Assembly (NCBI RefSeq): GCF_022538055.1
Contig: NZ_JAKZAM010000037.1
Coordinates: 1-46,032 of the forward strand
Origin: Cognataquiflexum nitidum
Lineage (GTDB): Bacteria > Bacteroidota > Bacteroidia > Cytophagales > Cyclobacteriaceae
Length of the DNA stretch: 46,032 bases
Direction of reading: 5' to 3'
The translations under genes were made by a program, and so were the position numbers. Below are positions 8,101 to 15,964 of this stretch, piece by piece. The notes under the pieces are model-generated. The model had not been told where the DNA came from. It made no database searches and saw only the letters and a list, made by a program, of their open reading frames with translations. The first letter of the stretch is position 1; every line of letters starts with the position of its first letter.

Positions 8101-8408
8101 TTGTCAAAATGTATTCTCATATCCTGCTGGTAATTCTTTTCCAAAGTTGGGACAAAATCAAGAAAATCACCCTCTGACCAATCTGAACTTTGGAAAAGTT
8201 CATGGAATCTTCACTAACTGACCGATATTGGATTTCCTTTTCTCCTTTTTTTTCTGTTGTCTTACTCCCGACAAATGTTGTTTGTACCTGGGTGTAAATT
8301 TGACTTTGTTCCCATTTAATTTTCTTTAAATGAGGAATAGCTAAGCTAAAATCATTTCTGTTCCGTATATCTCCGGGATTGGATAATTTGTAACCTGATT
8401 CAGATAAA
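8101..8408. other. Spacer with a doubtful minus-strand open frame
   Basis: A 308-base spacer between the GDPD gene and the DUF547 operon. A minus-strand frame of 109 codons (8117-8446) covers nearly all of it and overlaps the start of the DUF547 gene by 38 bases. Its product is polar and matches nothing I recognise. Its base composition could fit an eroded gene remnant, but I do not call it as coding. No terminator or clear promoter box was found. Confidence 0.3.
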
Positions 8409-9164
8409 ATGAAATTACTCTTTATAATCGGCCTTTTTCTCTTCAACCTTTCCTGTGGTTCCTCCGAACTCGGTCAAGCCAACTCCAAAGCACCTTCCCA
8501 TCAGGCATTTGATGAGTTGCTCAAAAAGCATGTCAGCAAAGACGGGATTGTCAATTACAAGGGATTTATCCAAGACAAAGCCAAGCTAGACAAATACCTC
8601 GATCTCCTGAGCAACAATGCGCCGGACCGGACCCAATGGTCCAAAGAAGAGCAATTGGCCTATTGGATCAATGCTTACAATGCCTTTACGGTTAAGCTCA
8701 TCGTCGATAATTACCCTGTCAAAAGTATTCAGGACCTACATCCCAAAGTAAAAATCCCCTTGATCAATACCGTTTGGCATATCAAATTTTTCAAAATAGG
8801 AGGGAAGGAAGCTTCTCTTGATGAGATCGAGCACAAGATTTTAAGGAAAGAATTTGAGGAGCCAAGAATCCATTTTGCGATCAACTGTGCATCTTTCTCT
8901 TGTCCTCCTTTGTTGAATGAAGCTTTTTTTCCTGAGAAAATTGACCAACAGCTAGATAAGGTGGCAAGAACATTTGTCAATGATACCCAAAGGAATAAAA
9001 TCACCCCCGATAAGGTTGAGATTTCATCAATTTTTTCATGGTTCAAAGGTGACTTCACAAAAAATGGAAGCTTAATTGATTACCTTAACCAATATTCCAC
9101 CATCAAAATCAAACCAAACGCCAAGGTCTCACACTTTGACTACGATTGGTCCCTCAATGAGTAA
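8409..9164 (+). CDS. DUF547 domain lipoprotein
   Basis: A 251-residue exported protein of the DUF547 family, whose biochemical role is unknown. The N-terminus MKLLFIIGLFLFNLSC is a lipoprotein-type signal with candidate acylated C16. The domain occupies about residues 30-245. Its hallmark is EQLAYWINAYNAFTVKLIVDNYP, followed by HFAINCASFSCPPL with two conserved cysteines and a final DYDWSLN. The product should be anchored in a membrane facing the periplasm. It is the first gene of a tight operon: its stop codon overlaps the start of the FAD oxidoreductase by 8 bases. DUF547 genes often sit next to redox or thioredoxin-like genes in Bacteroidota, and here the redox context is direct. Confidence 0.88.
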   Translation: MKLLFIIGLFLFNLSCGSSELGQANSKAPSHQAFDELLKKHVSKDGIVNYKGFIQDKAKLDKYLDLLSNNAPDRTQWSKEEQLAYWINAYNAFTVKLIVDNYPVKSIQDLHPKVKIPLINTVWHIKFFKIGGKEASLDEIEHKILRKEFEEPRIHFAINCASFSCPPLLNEAFFPEKIDQQLDKVARTFVNDTQRNKITPDKVEISSIFSWFKGDFTKNGSLIDYLNQYSTIKIKPNAKVSHFDYDWSLNE

Positions 9165-10542
9165 AGCAAATAGAAATATTGTCATCATCGGCAACGGTAT
9201 CTCAGGTGTCACCTGTGCCCGGCATATCAGAAAAAAAGATGAATTCGCCCAAATAACCATCATTTCGGGGGAAACAGATCATTTTTTTTCCCGAACCGCC
9301 CTCATGTACATCTACATGGGCCACATGAAATATGAGCATACCAAACCTTACGAAGATTGGTTTTGGGACAAAAACAGAATCAACCTGAAAAGAGCTTGGG
9401 TAGAAAAAATCAATTTTGAGGAGAAGGCGCTTATTTTTTCAAATAAAGAATCCATGACTTACGATGTGTTGGTTTTGGCCACGGGCTCCAAACCAAATAA
9501 ATTCGGTTGGCCGGGTCAAGACCTGGAAGGCGTGCAGGGCATGTATTCGTATCAGGACTTGGAACTTATGGAATCCAATACCAAAGATATCAGCAAGGCG
9601 GTCATTGTGGGTGGAGGATTGATCGGGATTGAGATGGCCGAAATGCTCAACAGCAGAAAGATTCCGGTGACATTTCTGGTGAGGGAAAAGAACTTTTGGG
9701 ATAATATCCTGCCCTTGGAAGAATCCAAAATGATCAACCGCCATATTTTGGAACACCATATTGACCTGCGACTGGAAACAGAACTTGGAGAAATTATTGG
9801 AGATGCATCCGGAAAAGTGAAGGCAATCACTACCAAAACAGGAGAAAAAATTGATTGTCAATTTGTAGGATTGACTGTAGGTGTCAGTCCCAATATTGAA
9901 TTTCTTCGAACCAAACCCTTGGAGAGTTCTGAAAATAATAAAACAATACAAACCAACAGAGGCATCATCGTGGACAGGTTTTTCAAAACCAATATTCCCG
10001 ACGTCTATGCCATCGGCGACTGTGCAGAGTTCCAAGAAGCACCCGCCTCAGACCGGAAAAACATCGAACAGGTTTGGTACACAGGAAGAATGCACGGAGA
10101 AACACTTGCGTTCAACCTGACTTCAGACAAGCTTGTTCCCTACCAACCGGGTGTCTGGTTCAATTCCGCCAAATTTTTTGATATTGAATACCAAACCTAT
10201 GGTTTTGTGCCTCCGGTTTGGTCTGAGGAATATGAAAGTTTGTATTGGGAAGATGATGGAGGGAAAATTGCGATCCGTTTTTTGTATGGGAAATCAAATA
10301 TGAAAATCAAAGGAGTGAATGCTTTTGGCTGGAGGTTGCGGCATGATTATTTTGATAAGGCCATCTCTGATGGTTGGATGTTAGAAAAAGTGCTGACTCA
10401 TTTGAATAAAGCAAGCTTCAATCCGGAGTTTTTCAAATCCCATCACAAGGCCGTCTTGGACCATTACAACAAGCAAAACGGGAAATCCTTGAAGATCCAA
10501 AAAATGTCTTTTATTCAAAAATTAATCGGGTCAAGAGCATGA
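9157..10542 (+). CDS. FAD-dependent NAD(P)H oxidoreductase (pyridine nucleotide-disulfide type)
   Basis: A 461-residue flavoprotein with two Rossmann folds. The FAD-binding motif IVIIGNGISGVTCARHI is at the N-terminus, LVLATGSKP is the second FAD element, AVIVGGGLIGIEMAEML is the NAD(P)-binding motif, and VYAIGDCAEF is the C-terminal FAD contact. There is no CxxxxC redox pair, so it resembles nitrite-reductase or rubredoxin-reductase-like members rather than thioredoxin or lipoamide reductases. The frame is open from 9076, but the ATG at 9157 (MSKANRNIVIIG) places the GxGxxG motif normally and overlaps the DUF547 stop. The ATGA overlap with the next gene at 10539 implies translational coupling. 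It probably feeds electrons to the neighbouring iron-sulfur membrane protein; that is an inference from context. Confidence 0.9.
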   Translation: MSKANRNIVIIGNGISGVTCARHIRKKDEFAQITIISGETDHFFSRTALMYIYMGHMKYEHTKPYEDWFWDKNRINLKRAWVEKINFEEKALIFSNKESMTYDVLVLATGSKPNKFGWPGQDLEGVQGMYSYQDLELMESNTKDISKAVIVGGGLIGIEMAEMLNSRKIPVTFLVREKNFWDNILPLEESKMINRHILEHHIDLRLETELGEIIGDASGKVKAITTKTGEKIDCQFVGLTVGVSPNIEFLRTKPLESSENNKTIQTNRGIIVDRFFKTNIPDVYAIGDCAEFQEAPASDRKNIEQVWYTGRMHGETLAFNLTSDKLVPYQPGVWFNSAKFFDIEYQTYGFVPPVWSEEYESLYWEDDGGKIAIRFLYGKSNMKIKGVNAFGWRLRHDYFDKAISDGWMLEKVLTHLNKASFNPEFFKSHHKAVLDHYNKQNGKSLKIQKMSFIQKLIGSRA

Positions 10543-12083
10543 AAACCATTCAAAAAATAGGACTTGTAATTTTTGTCTTTGGCCTGCTGTTGTTCACTCT
10601 CCTCCCTTTTTTCGGAACTTATCAGTTGGAAAAGGAAACCGTCGAGGGAAATGTCAAAGAAACGCATACTGAAAAGATGGTGGAAGTGCTTTCACCGATT
10701 TTTGGAAAAACCTATTCTTCAAATTTTGCTTTTATAAGTGATTTCAAAAGTTATTTCAATACCTATAATGACGGTTTGAAAGCAAATCAGGAATGGGACA
10801 AGGTGATTTGGGATGATTATGCTTTTGCATTGACCAAAGCTTCGTCTGCAGGACCTGTTTCTGAAAATCCATTTTTGTTTTTGGGGATCACTGTTCTGAT
10901 AGGTGTTTTTGGAGCCTTGCTTTACATTCTTCCACTCTACCGTGGTCAAACAGAAGGCATCAAAAATGATGGGATTTTCTTTTCCTCGATGAAGTCAAAG
11001 GGGCTTTTGGGAATGATTACCGGCGCCTGGCTGATCCTGTTTTATATTGTGCTTTATTGGTTTCCCGAATACATTACCAACCTCGTCCTGATGGTCGATC
11101 CGATCAGTGTGGCGCTTTCCGGCAATCCGGCAAGTCAGTGGTTTTTGTATGGATTTATCTACACTTTGGCCATCATCGTGATGGGCATCAGGATGTTTAG
11201 AAAATACCGGGGCAATGCCTATCAGACCATCAGAACCACTTCAGTCATGTTTTTCCAATTGGCATTCGCCTTTTTGCTTCCTGAAATTTTGGTGTTGATG
11301 AACATGCCTTGGCATGACTTCAAAAATATTTGGCCTTTGGATTATTCCTTTTTCTATGAATACAGAATAGATGGAATGATCAGTTCCGGTGCTTTGGGAA
11401 TGTTCATGTTGATCTGGGGGATCATTTTGATCGTGGTTGGTGTACCCTTATTCACATATTTTTATGGCAAAAGGTGGTATTGCTCGTGGGTTTGCGGCTG
11501 TGGTGGATTGGCAGAGACTTTGGGTGACCCTTACCGTCAGCTATCCGACAAAACTGTCAAAGCATGGAAAATTGAGCGCTACCTTATTCACGGCGTTTTG
11601 GGTTTTGCAGTGGTTTCGACTGCACTGACCATCATTAATTATTTTACTGGATTTGCCATTTTGGGACATGCAACAGATCAGCTGCACAGTATTTATGGCT
11701 TTGCTATTGGTTCGGCTTTTGCAGGAGTCATCGGAACAGGATTTTATCCCTTGATGGGTAACAGGGTTTGGTGTAGATTTGGGTGCCCATTGGCAGCATA
11801 CCTTGGATTGGTGCAGCGCTTCAAATCCCGGTTCCGAATCACTACCAATGGCGGGCAATGCATCTCCTGCGGCAATTGCTCCACCTATTGTGAAATGGGC
11901 ATTGATGTGAGGTGGTATGCCCAAAGAGGTCAAAATATTGTCCGATCTTCCTGCGTTGGCTGCGGTGTATGTTCCGCAGTATGTCCAAGGGGAGTGTTAA
12001 AACTTGAAAATGGCGATGAGGATGGCAGAATCAACGAAATGCCTATCATCATCGGCAATAAATCCATCACTGTAAAAGCTTAA
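10539..12083 (+). CDS. Polytopic membrane protein with two 4Fe-4S sites (NosR/NapH/CcoG-like)
   Basis: A 514-residue integral membrane electron-transfer protein. About eight hydrophobic helices are visible, from IGLVIFVFGLLLFTLLPFF near residue 6 to IYGFAIGSAFAGVIGTGFY near residue 390. Two CxxxCP-like membrane-proximal pairs follow the pattern of NosR/NapH proteins: WYCSWVCGCGG and VWCRFGCPLAAYLG. The C-terminal ferredoxin domain has CISCGNCSTYC starting at C441 and CVGCGVCSAVCP starting at C472, which gives two full 4Fe-4S ligand sets. The first gene-end overlaps the oxidoreductase (ATGA), and the last base of its stop codon is the first base of the next start (TAATG). It likely moves electrons between the upstream flavoprotein and a partner across or within the membrane; the partner is not known. 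Confidence 0.87.
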   Translation: MKTIQKIGLVIFVFGLLLFTLLPFFGTYQLEKETVEGNVKETHTEKMVEVLSPIFGKTYSSNFAFISDFKSYFNTYNDGLKANQEWDKVIWDDYAFALTKASSAGPVSENPFLFLGITVLIGVFGALLYILPLYRGQTEGIKNDGIFFSSMKSKGLLGMITGAWLILFYIVLYWFPEYITNLVLMVDPISVALSGNPASQWFLYGFIYTLAIIVMGIRMFRKYRGNAYQTIRTTSVMFFQLAFAFLLPEILVLMNMPWHDFKNIWPLDYSFFYEYRIDGMISSGALGMFMLIWGIILIVVGVPLFTYFYGKRWYCSWVCGCGGLAETLGDPYRQLSDKTVKAWKIERYLIHGVLGFAVVSTALTIINYFTGFAILGHATDQLHSIYGFAIGSAFAGVIGTGFYPLMGNRVWCRFGCPLAAYLGLVQRFKSRFRITTNGGQCISCGNCSTYCEMGIDVRWYAQRGQNIVRSSCVGCGVCSAVCPRGVLKLENGDEDGRINEMPIIIGNKSITVKA

Positions 12084-13549
12084 TGATCTTCATTTATTTC
12101 TTTTTGGGAATATACATTCTGGCAATGCTGTTCATTCTTTTTTACAGTTTTGCTCAGGCACATTTGCTGTATTATTTTTTTCAATTCAAAAAGAATCCAA
12201 ATATATCAATGGAACCCGCAGCCAAAGATTTACCTAAAGTGACCGTACAGCTTCCTATCTATAATGAAATGTATGTAGTAGAAAGGTTGATTGATGCAGT
12301 TTCCAAATTTCGCTATCCTTCCGACAAAATAGAGATCCAGATATTGGACGACAGTACCGACGAAACTTCCCAGATCATCAGGCGCAAGTTGAAAGAATTT
12401 CCTGATGTAAATTTCAAATATATCCATCGGATAGACCGAAAAGGGTACAAAGCAGGTGCTTTGAGAGAGGGAATGGAAGTGGCTGAAGGTGAATTTATAG
12501 CGATTTTTGATGCTGATTTTGTTCCGGATCCAGATTTTCTGATGAAGACCATCGGGCATTTTCATGACGAAAAAGTAGGCATGGTACAGACGAGGTGGAC
12601 ACATTTGAATGAGGAATATTCTGTATTGACCCGCTTGCAGGCTTTTGCTTTGGATGCCCATTTTATGGTGGAGCAGATGGGGAGAAACGGGCAGCATGCA
12701 TTTATCAATTTCAATGGTACTGGAGGGATCTGGAGAAAAAGCTGTATCCTCGATGCCGGCAATTGGCACGATGATACCCTGACAGAAGACCTAGACCTGA
12801 GTTACCGTGCCCAACAAAAAGGATGGAAATTTACCTACCGACCTGATATCAAATCCCCTGCAGAGCTTCCGCCCGTGATGTCGGCGATCAAATCCCAGCA
12901 ATTCCGTTGGACCAAAGGTGGCGCCGAATGCGCAGTGAAGCATCTTGGGGATGTACTTTCCAAAAAGCTTCCGTTCAAAACCAAACTACATGCAACTGCC
13001 CATTTGCTCAATGCGGTGATATTCATTGCGGTATTATTGGTAAGTCTTAGCAGCATTCCGATTTGGTGGGCTTTCCATCAGGAATATATTCCGGAAAGTT
13101 ATTTTCAGGGAGCAGCGGTATTTTTTGTTGGATTTGTGATCATAGCTTTGGTTTACTTCTTTGCAAATTTGAGTTTGGTGGATTATTCATGGAAAGTAAT
13201 CGGGAGATTTCTTTGGGAGTTGCCCCTGTTTCTGGCTGTATCGATGGGACTTGCTCTGCACAATGCACAGGCAGTTTGGGAAGGGTTGACAGGAAAACGG
13301 TCTCCTTTCATCCGTACTCCGAAATACAACCTGGAGAAAAGCCAAAAATCATGGACAAAGAATATTTACAATCAGATCAAAATACCTTTCACAACCTACA
13401 TTGAAGGGCTTTTAGCGGTAATTTTCTTGATAATGGTAATATTATCGATTCACTTCCAAACCTATGAGATGTTGGTTTTTCACATGATGCTGACTTTTGG
13501 CTATTCTGTGGTTTTCATTGAGTCACTGAAAAGTTATAGGCTAAAATAA
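12083..13549 (+). CDS. Processive membrane glycosyltransferase family 2 (CslA/cellulose-synthase-like)
   Basis: A 488-residue GT2 that should polymerise a beta-glycan from a nucleotide sugar and pass it through the membrane. An N-terminal helix (residues 1-28) precedes the catalytic domain. The catalytic residues are in order: LDDSTDE (first D), DADF with D143 and D145, TEDLDLSYRA with D236, and QQFRW at 272-276. Four further helices follow between about 305 and 480. NFNGTGGIWR and the TEDLDLSYRAQ region resemble plant CslA (gluco)mannan synthases more than BcsA, and there is no PilZ domain. Product identity remains an inference. The start overlaps the stop of the iron-sulfur gene, so synthesis is coupled to the redox genes. 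Confidence 0.9.
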   Translation: MIFIYFFLGIYILAMLFILFYSFAQAHLLYYFFQFKKNPNISMEPAAKDLPKVTVQLPIYNEMYVVERLIDAVSKFRYPSDKIEIQILDDSTDETSQIIRRKLKEFPDVNFKYIHRIDRKGYKAGALREGMEVAEGEFIAIFDADFVPDPDFLMKTIGHFHDEKVGMVQTRWTHLNEEYSVLTRLQAFALDAHFMVEQMGRNGQHAFINFNGTGGIWRKSCILDAGNWHDDTLTEDLDLSYRAQQKGWKFTYRPDIKSPAELPPVMSAIKSQQFRWTKGGAECAVKHLGDVLSKKLPFKTKLHATAHLLNAVIFIAVLLVSLSSIPIWWAFHQEYIPESYFQGAAVFFVGFVIIALVYFFANLSLVDYSWKVIGRFLWELPLFLAVSMGLALHNAQAVWEGLTGKRSPFIRTPKYNLEKSQKSWTKNIYNQIKIPFTTYIEGLLAVIFLIMVILSIHFQTYEMLVFHMMLTFGYSVVFIESLKSYRLK

Positions 13550-13604
13550 TCCCAAATTTCACAAGGACTGTCAGAAGTTCCCATCCAATTTCATCCAAAA
13601 ATCA

Positions 13605-14327
13605 ATGTCCTTAAATTCAACCCTAAAAGCGCAACATAAACCATTCCCGATTATCGACGTGTTGATTCCGGCCAATAATGAAGAAGGTTCGATCGGAAAA
13701 GTAATCCAAGACATTCCCAAGTCAGTAAGGCATGTCATAGTCGTCAACAATAATTCCAAGGACAATACCCGCCAAGTGGCAGAGAAAGCAGGGGCAATTG
13801 TTTTGTATGAGCCTGTAATGGGTTATGGAAAAGCATGTTTGACGGGGATGTCTTATTTGACCAGTTTGGATGAGGAACCAGATATCTTGGTTTTTTTGGA
13901 TGGCGATTACAGTGATTATCCCGAACAGCTGCTTGCTGTCATTGATCCTATTTTAAAGCAAGATTATGATATGGTGATAGGTTCGAGGGCTAGGGGAAAT
14001 AGAGAAAGTGGCTCTATGACTTTTCCTCAGGTATTCGGCAATTGGTTGGCCACTAGTTTGATGGGAGTCATTTACAAAACAGACTATTCCGATTTGGGTC
14101 CGTTCAGGGCCATCAAATGGGACAAGTTGAAGGGCTTGGGGATGGTAGATCAGAACTACGGTTGGACCATTGAGATGCAGATCAAAGCTGCCAAAGCAGG
14201 ATTGAAAACGACTGAAATTCCGGTGGATTACCGAAAAAGAATCGGAGTATCAAAAGTAAGCGGAACCATCAAAGGCGTAATCGGGGCAGGGTATAAGATT
14301 TTGTGGACTATATGGAGGTATAGGTAG
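13605..14327 (+). CDS. Soluble GT2 glycosyltransferase, DPM1/polyprenyl-phosphate type
   Basis: A 240-residue GT-A fold enzyme without membrane helices. VLIPANNEEGSIGKVIQDI is the nucleotide-binding start, VIVVNNNSKDNT the second element, and FLDGDYSDYP the metal-binding DxD (here DGD). GPFRAIKWDKL and YGWTIEMQIKAAKAGLKTTEIPV are typical of the dolichyl-phosphate mannosyl/glucosyltransferase group. That group transfers a sugar from a nucleotide donor to a lipid phosphate. It lies 55 bases after the processive GT2 and is the last gene of the operon, which starts at the DUF547 gene. It may prime or branch the same glycan. Donor sugar and acceptor cannot be read from sequence. Confidence 0.85.
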   Translation: MSLNSTLKAQHKPFPIIDVLIPANNEEGSIGKVIQDIPKSVRHVIVVNNNSKDNTRQVAEKAGAIVLYEPVMGYGKACLTGMSYLTSLDEEPDILVFLDGDYSDYPEQLLAVIDPILKQDYDMVIGSRARGNRESGSMTFPQVFGNWLATSLMGVIYKTDYSDLGPFRAIKWDKLKGLGMVDQNYGWTIEMQIKAAKAGLKTTEIPVDYRKRIGVSKVSGTIKGVIGAGYKILWTIWRYR

Positions 14328-14350
14328 GGGATGGGGTGTTTAGGAAATAA

Positions 14351-15649
14351 TCACTTTATTAAGACATAGAATGGGATATTATAAGAGGCTACATTTCCTT
14401 GACCATCGTAAGCAAATACAAAAATTCTGTAAGGGCCTTCTTCGTTAGGTGCCTGAAATTTTATTTTTTTTCCATTATTCTCTTGAATAAGATGTTGCAT
14501 GTTATAATTAGCTTCAATTGGTTCTAATAAATAATATTCTTCCCTTCTGATTTCCCATCTAAAGGAAATAGAGTCTTCTTCAAAATCAAATGCGTTTACT
14601 TGGGCTGAATATCCTTGATTTCCTGTTAGGTATACATTATCAGAAACGGGTCCTTGGGTTGTTTCAATAAATAAGTCCGTGATTTGTGTTGCTGTATTTT
14701 TTGTATTTTTCCCTGACCATGCATTTTGTAGAAAATGAACAGATTCAGTTTCAGCACCATCCTCAGAAAACAAGCTAAACCATGTGTGTGTGGCTTCATG
14801 CTTTGATCCCCAATAGAAAGCATAGCTACCTATATATAAGCTCGTATCTTTTTCCATTGTGTCCCAATATTTTTCCATTAATTCCCGCTTTTCAGAATTT
14901 TTCAGTTCTTTTGGAGCCCCCCACTCAGTGTCAGTAACTGACCAGTGGCCAATAGCCCCCCATTCTGATAGCATATAAGCCTTGCCCCAACCTCTTTTTC
15001 CATAGATATTGTCATACATTTTATCAAATGAGTTAAATGCATTGAAACCCATGATGTCAATGTGTGAAAGTATGTATTTGTAGGAAAAAATTCTATTTGG
15101 TTTCATGGTAACGTCTACAGCCGTCATGGTAGGGTGGTTTGGGTCCACCTCTTTAATCATTTTGGCAATTTTATTGATAATATAAAATACAATAATTCTT
15201 TTTCCCCCGCCGTATTCTGCCACTTCATTTCCAACTCCCCACATCAGCAATGCCGGGTGATTTTTATATTTTTCAACAAATGGTCTTAATTCATCTATTT
15301 TTTTATCAACCTCCCAAAATTTCCAGTAACTAAAATCATTTCCCCATGCTGGTCTGCCGATTTCTAAACCTAGGGTGACTGTCAATCCCAATCTGTGGGC
15401 CGAATCCAAAATGCTATCCGCATCATGAAGACTCCAAGTTCTGATTGAATTCCCTCCATACATTGCTAATTTATCTAGATGGTCCGTTCCTGCAGCACCT
15501 TTGATGAAGTAAGGTTGTCCATTTCGAAATAGTTGGGCTTTTCCATCTTGATACCTTACTTCAACTGTTGGTTTATTTATTTCATTTTGACCATTGTTGC
15601 AGGAGGAAACAAGGATCAAACAAATCAAAAAAAAAGTTATTTTTGTCAT
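14351..15649 (-). CDS. Glycoside hydrolase (GH2/clan GH-A-like) lipoprotein
   Basis: A 432-residue surface lipoprotein. The signal MTKITFFLICLILVSSC gives lipobox cysteine C17, followed by an NNGQNE tether. Residues about 27-330 form a GH-A barrel: LFRNGQPYFIKGAAG is the entry strand, NSIRTWSLHDA follows, MWGVGNEV carries the candidate acid/base E142, and LSEWGAIG carries the candidate nucleophile E229. Residues about 335-432 form a beta-sandwich-like module ending IFVFAYDGQGNVASYN. Both barrel and tail resemble the last two modules of the neighbouring protein at 15965-19870, so the two look like paralogues. It is transcribed towards the GT operon and divergently from that fusion gene. A role in trimming or releasing the polymer made by the adjacent synthases is inferred. 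Confidence 0.82.
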   Translation of the reverse strand: MTKITFFLICLILVSSCNNGQNEINKPTVEVRYQDGKAQLFRNGQPYFIKGAAGTDHLDKLAMYGGNSIRTWSLHDADSILDSAHRLGLTVTLGLEIGRPAWGNDFSYWKFWEVDKKIDELRPFVEKYKNHPALLMWGVGNEVAEYGGGKRIIVFYIINKIAKMIKEVDPNHPTMTAVDVTMKPNRIFSYKYILSHIDIMGFNAFNSFDKMYDNIYGKRGWGKAYMLSEWGAIGHWSVTDTEWGAPKELKNSEKRELMEKYWDTMEKDTSLYIGSYAFYWGSKHEATHTWFSLFSEDGAETESVHFLQNAWSGKNTKNTATQITDLFIETTQGPVSDNVYLTGNQGYSAQVNAFDFEEDSISFRWEIRREEYYLLEPIEANYNMQHLIQENNGKKIKFQAPNEEGPYRIFVFAYDGQGNVASYNIPFYVLIK

Positions 15650-15964
15650 TTCTTATAAATATGTCATGTAATCGATTTGGAAATTTAGGATATTTAAATT
15701 TAAAGAAATACTTTTTGCTTGTTGTTGATAATATTTATACGAGTATCCGCAAAATTGCACGCTGGGCTATAGAAGGTTGTATCGAATGCGGATACTCGTC
15801 CACAGACGATAGTCCACTGTTCACTTGGTGTTTAATGGCTCCTACCAACAAATTATTGTTTGGCTACGTGCAAGAAAGCGGATACACATAATATTTTAAT
15901 TACCTGATAGAATAAATTAAAAACACTTACTCTTTTCAAACTGATAATCACCTCAAAATAGGAC
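15650..15964. other. Divergent intergenic region between the two glycosidase genes
   Basis: This 315-base spacer must hold the promoters for both the minus-strand lipoprotein and the plus-strand fusion gene. It is mostly occupied by the inverted-repeat element at 15739-15890. No box close to TAnnTTTG was recognised at a sensible distance on either strand. Confidence 0.4.
15739..15890. repeat. Inverted-repeat element built on GTATCCGC
   Basis: A non-coding unit of about 150 bases in the divergent promoter region. ACGAGTATCCGCA (15739-15751) has a perfect 13-bp inverted copy TGCGGATACTCGT (15787-15799). The outer ends also pair: GTATCCGC and TTGCAC at 15743-15760 match, in reverse, GTGCAA and GCGGATAC at 15868-15885. 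A further plus-strand copy (GTATCCGC at 45885-45892, TGCACG at 45898-45903) lies near the end of the window. The arrangement suggests a MITE-like or attC-like folded element of a dispersed family. Confidence 0.5.

Noticed and set aside
9076..9156. Upstream start for the FAD oxidoreductase
   Set aside because: It would overlap the DUF547 gene by 89 bases and place 27 unrelated residues before the FAD motif. The ATG at 9157 gives the normal position.
9439..10035. Minus-strand frame of 198 codons
   Set aside because: It is fully antisense to the FAD oxidoreductase, whose motifs are intact. Long antisense frames are expected over such genes.
12230..12769. Minus-strand frame of 179 codons
   Set aside because: Antisense shadow of the GT2 catalytic domain, with no independent features.
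15739..15890. CRISPR array or retron RNA as an explanation for the inverted repeats
   Set aside because: There is no regular spacer pattern and neither cas genes nor a reverse transcriptase nearby; the repeats face each other rather than being tandem.
15568..15891. Plus-strand frame of 107 codons over the inverted-repeat element
   Set aside because: Its first part is antisense to the glycosidase lipoprotein gene and the remainder is the GTATCCGC repeat element itself, so it is better explained as repeat DNA.
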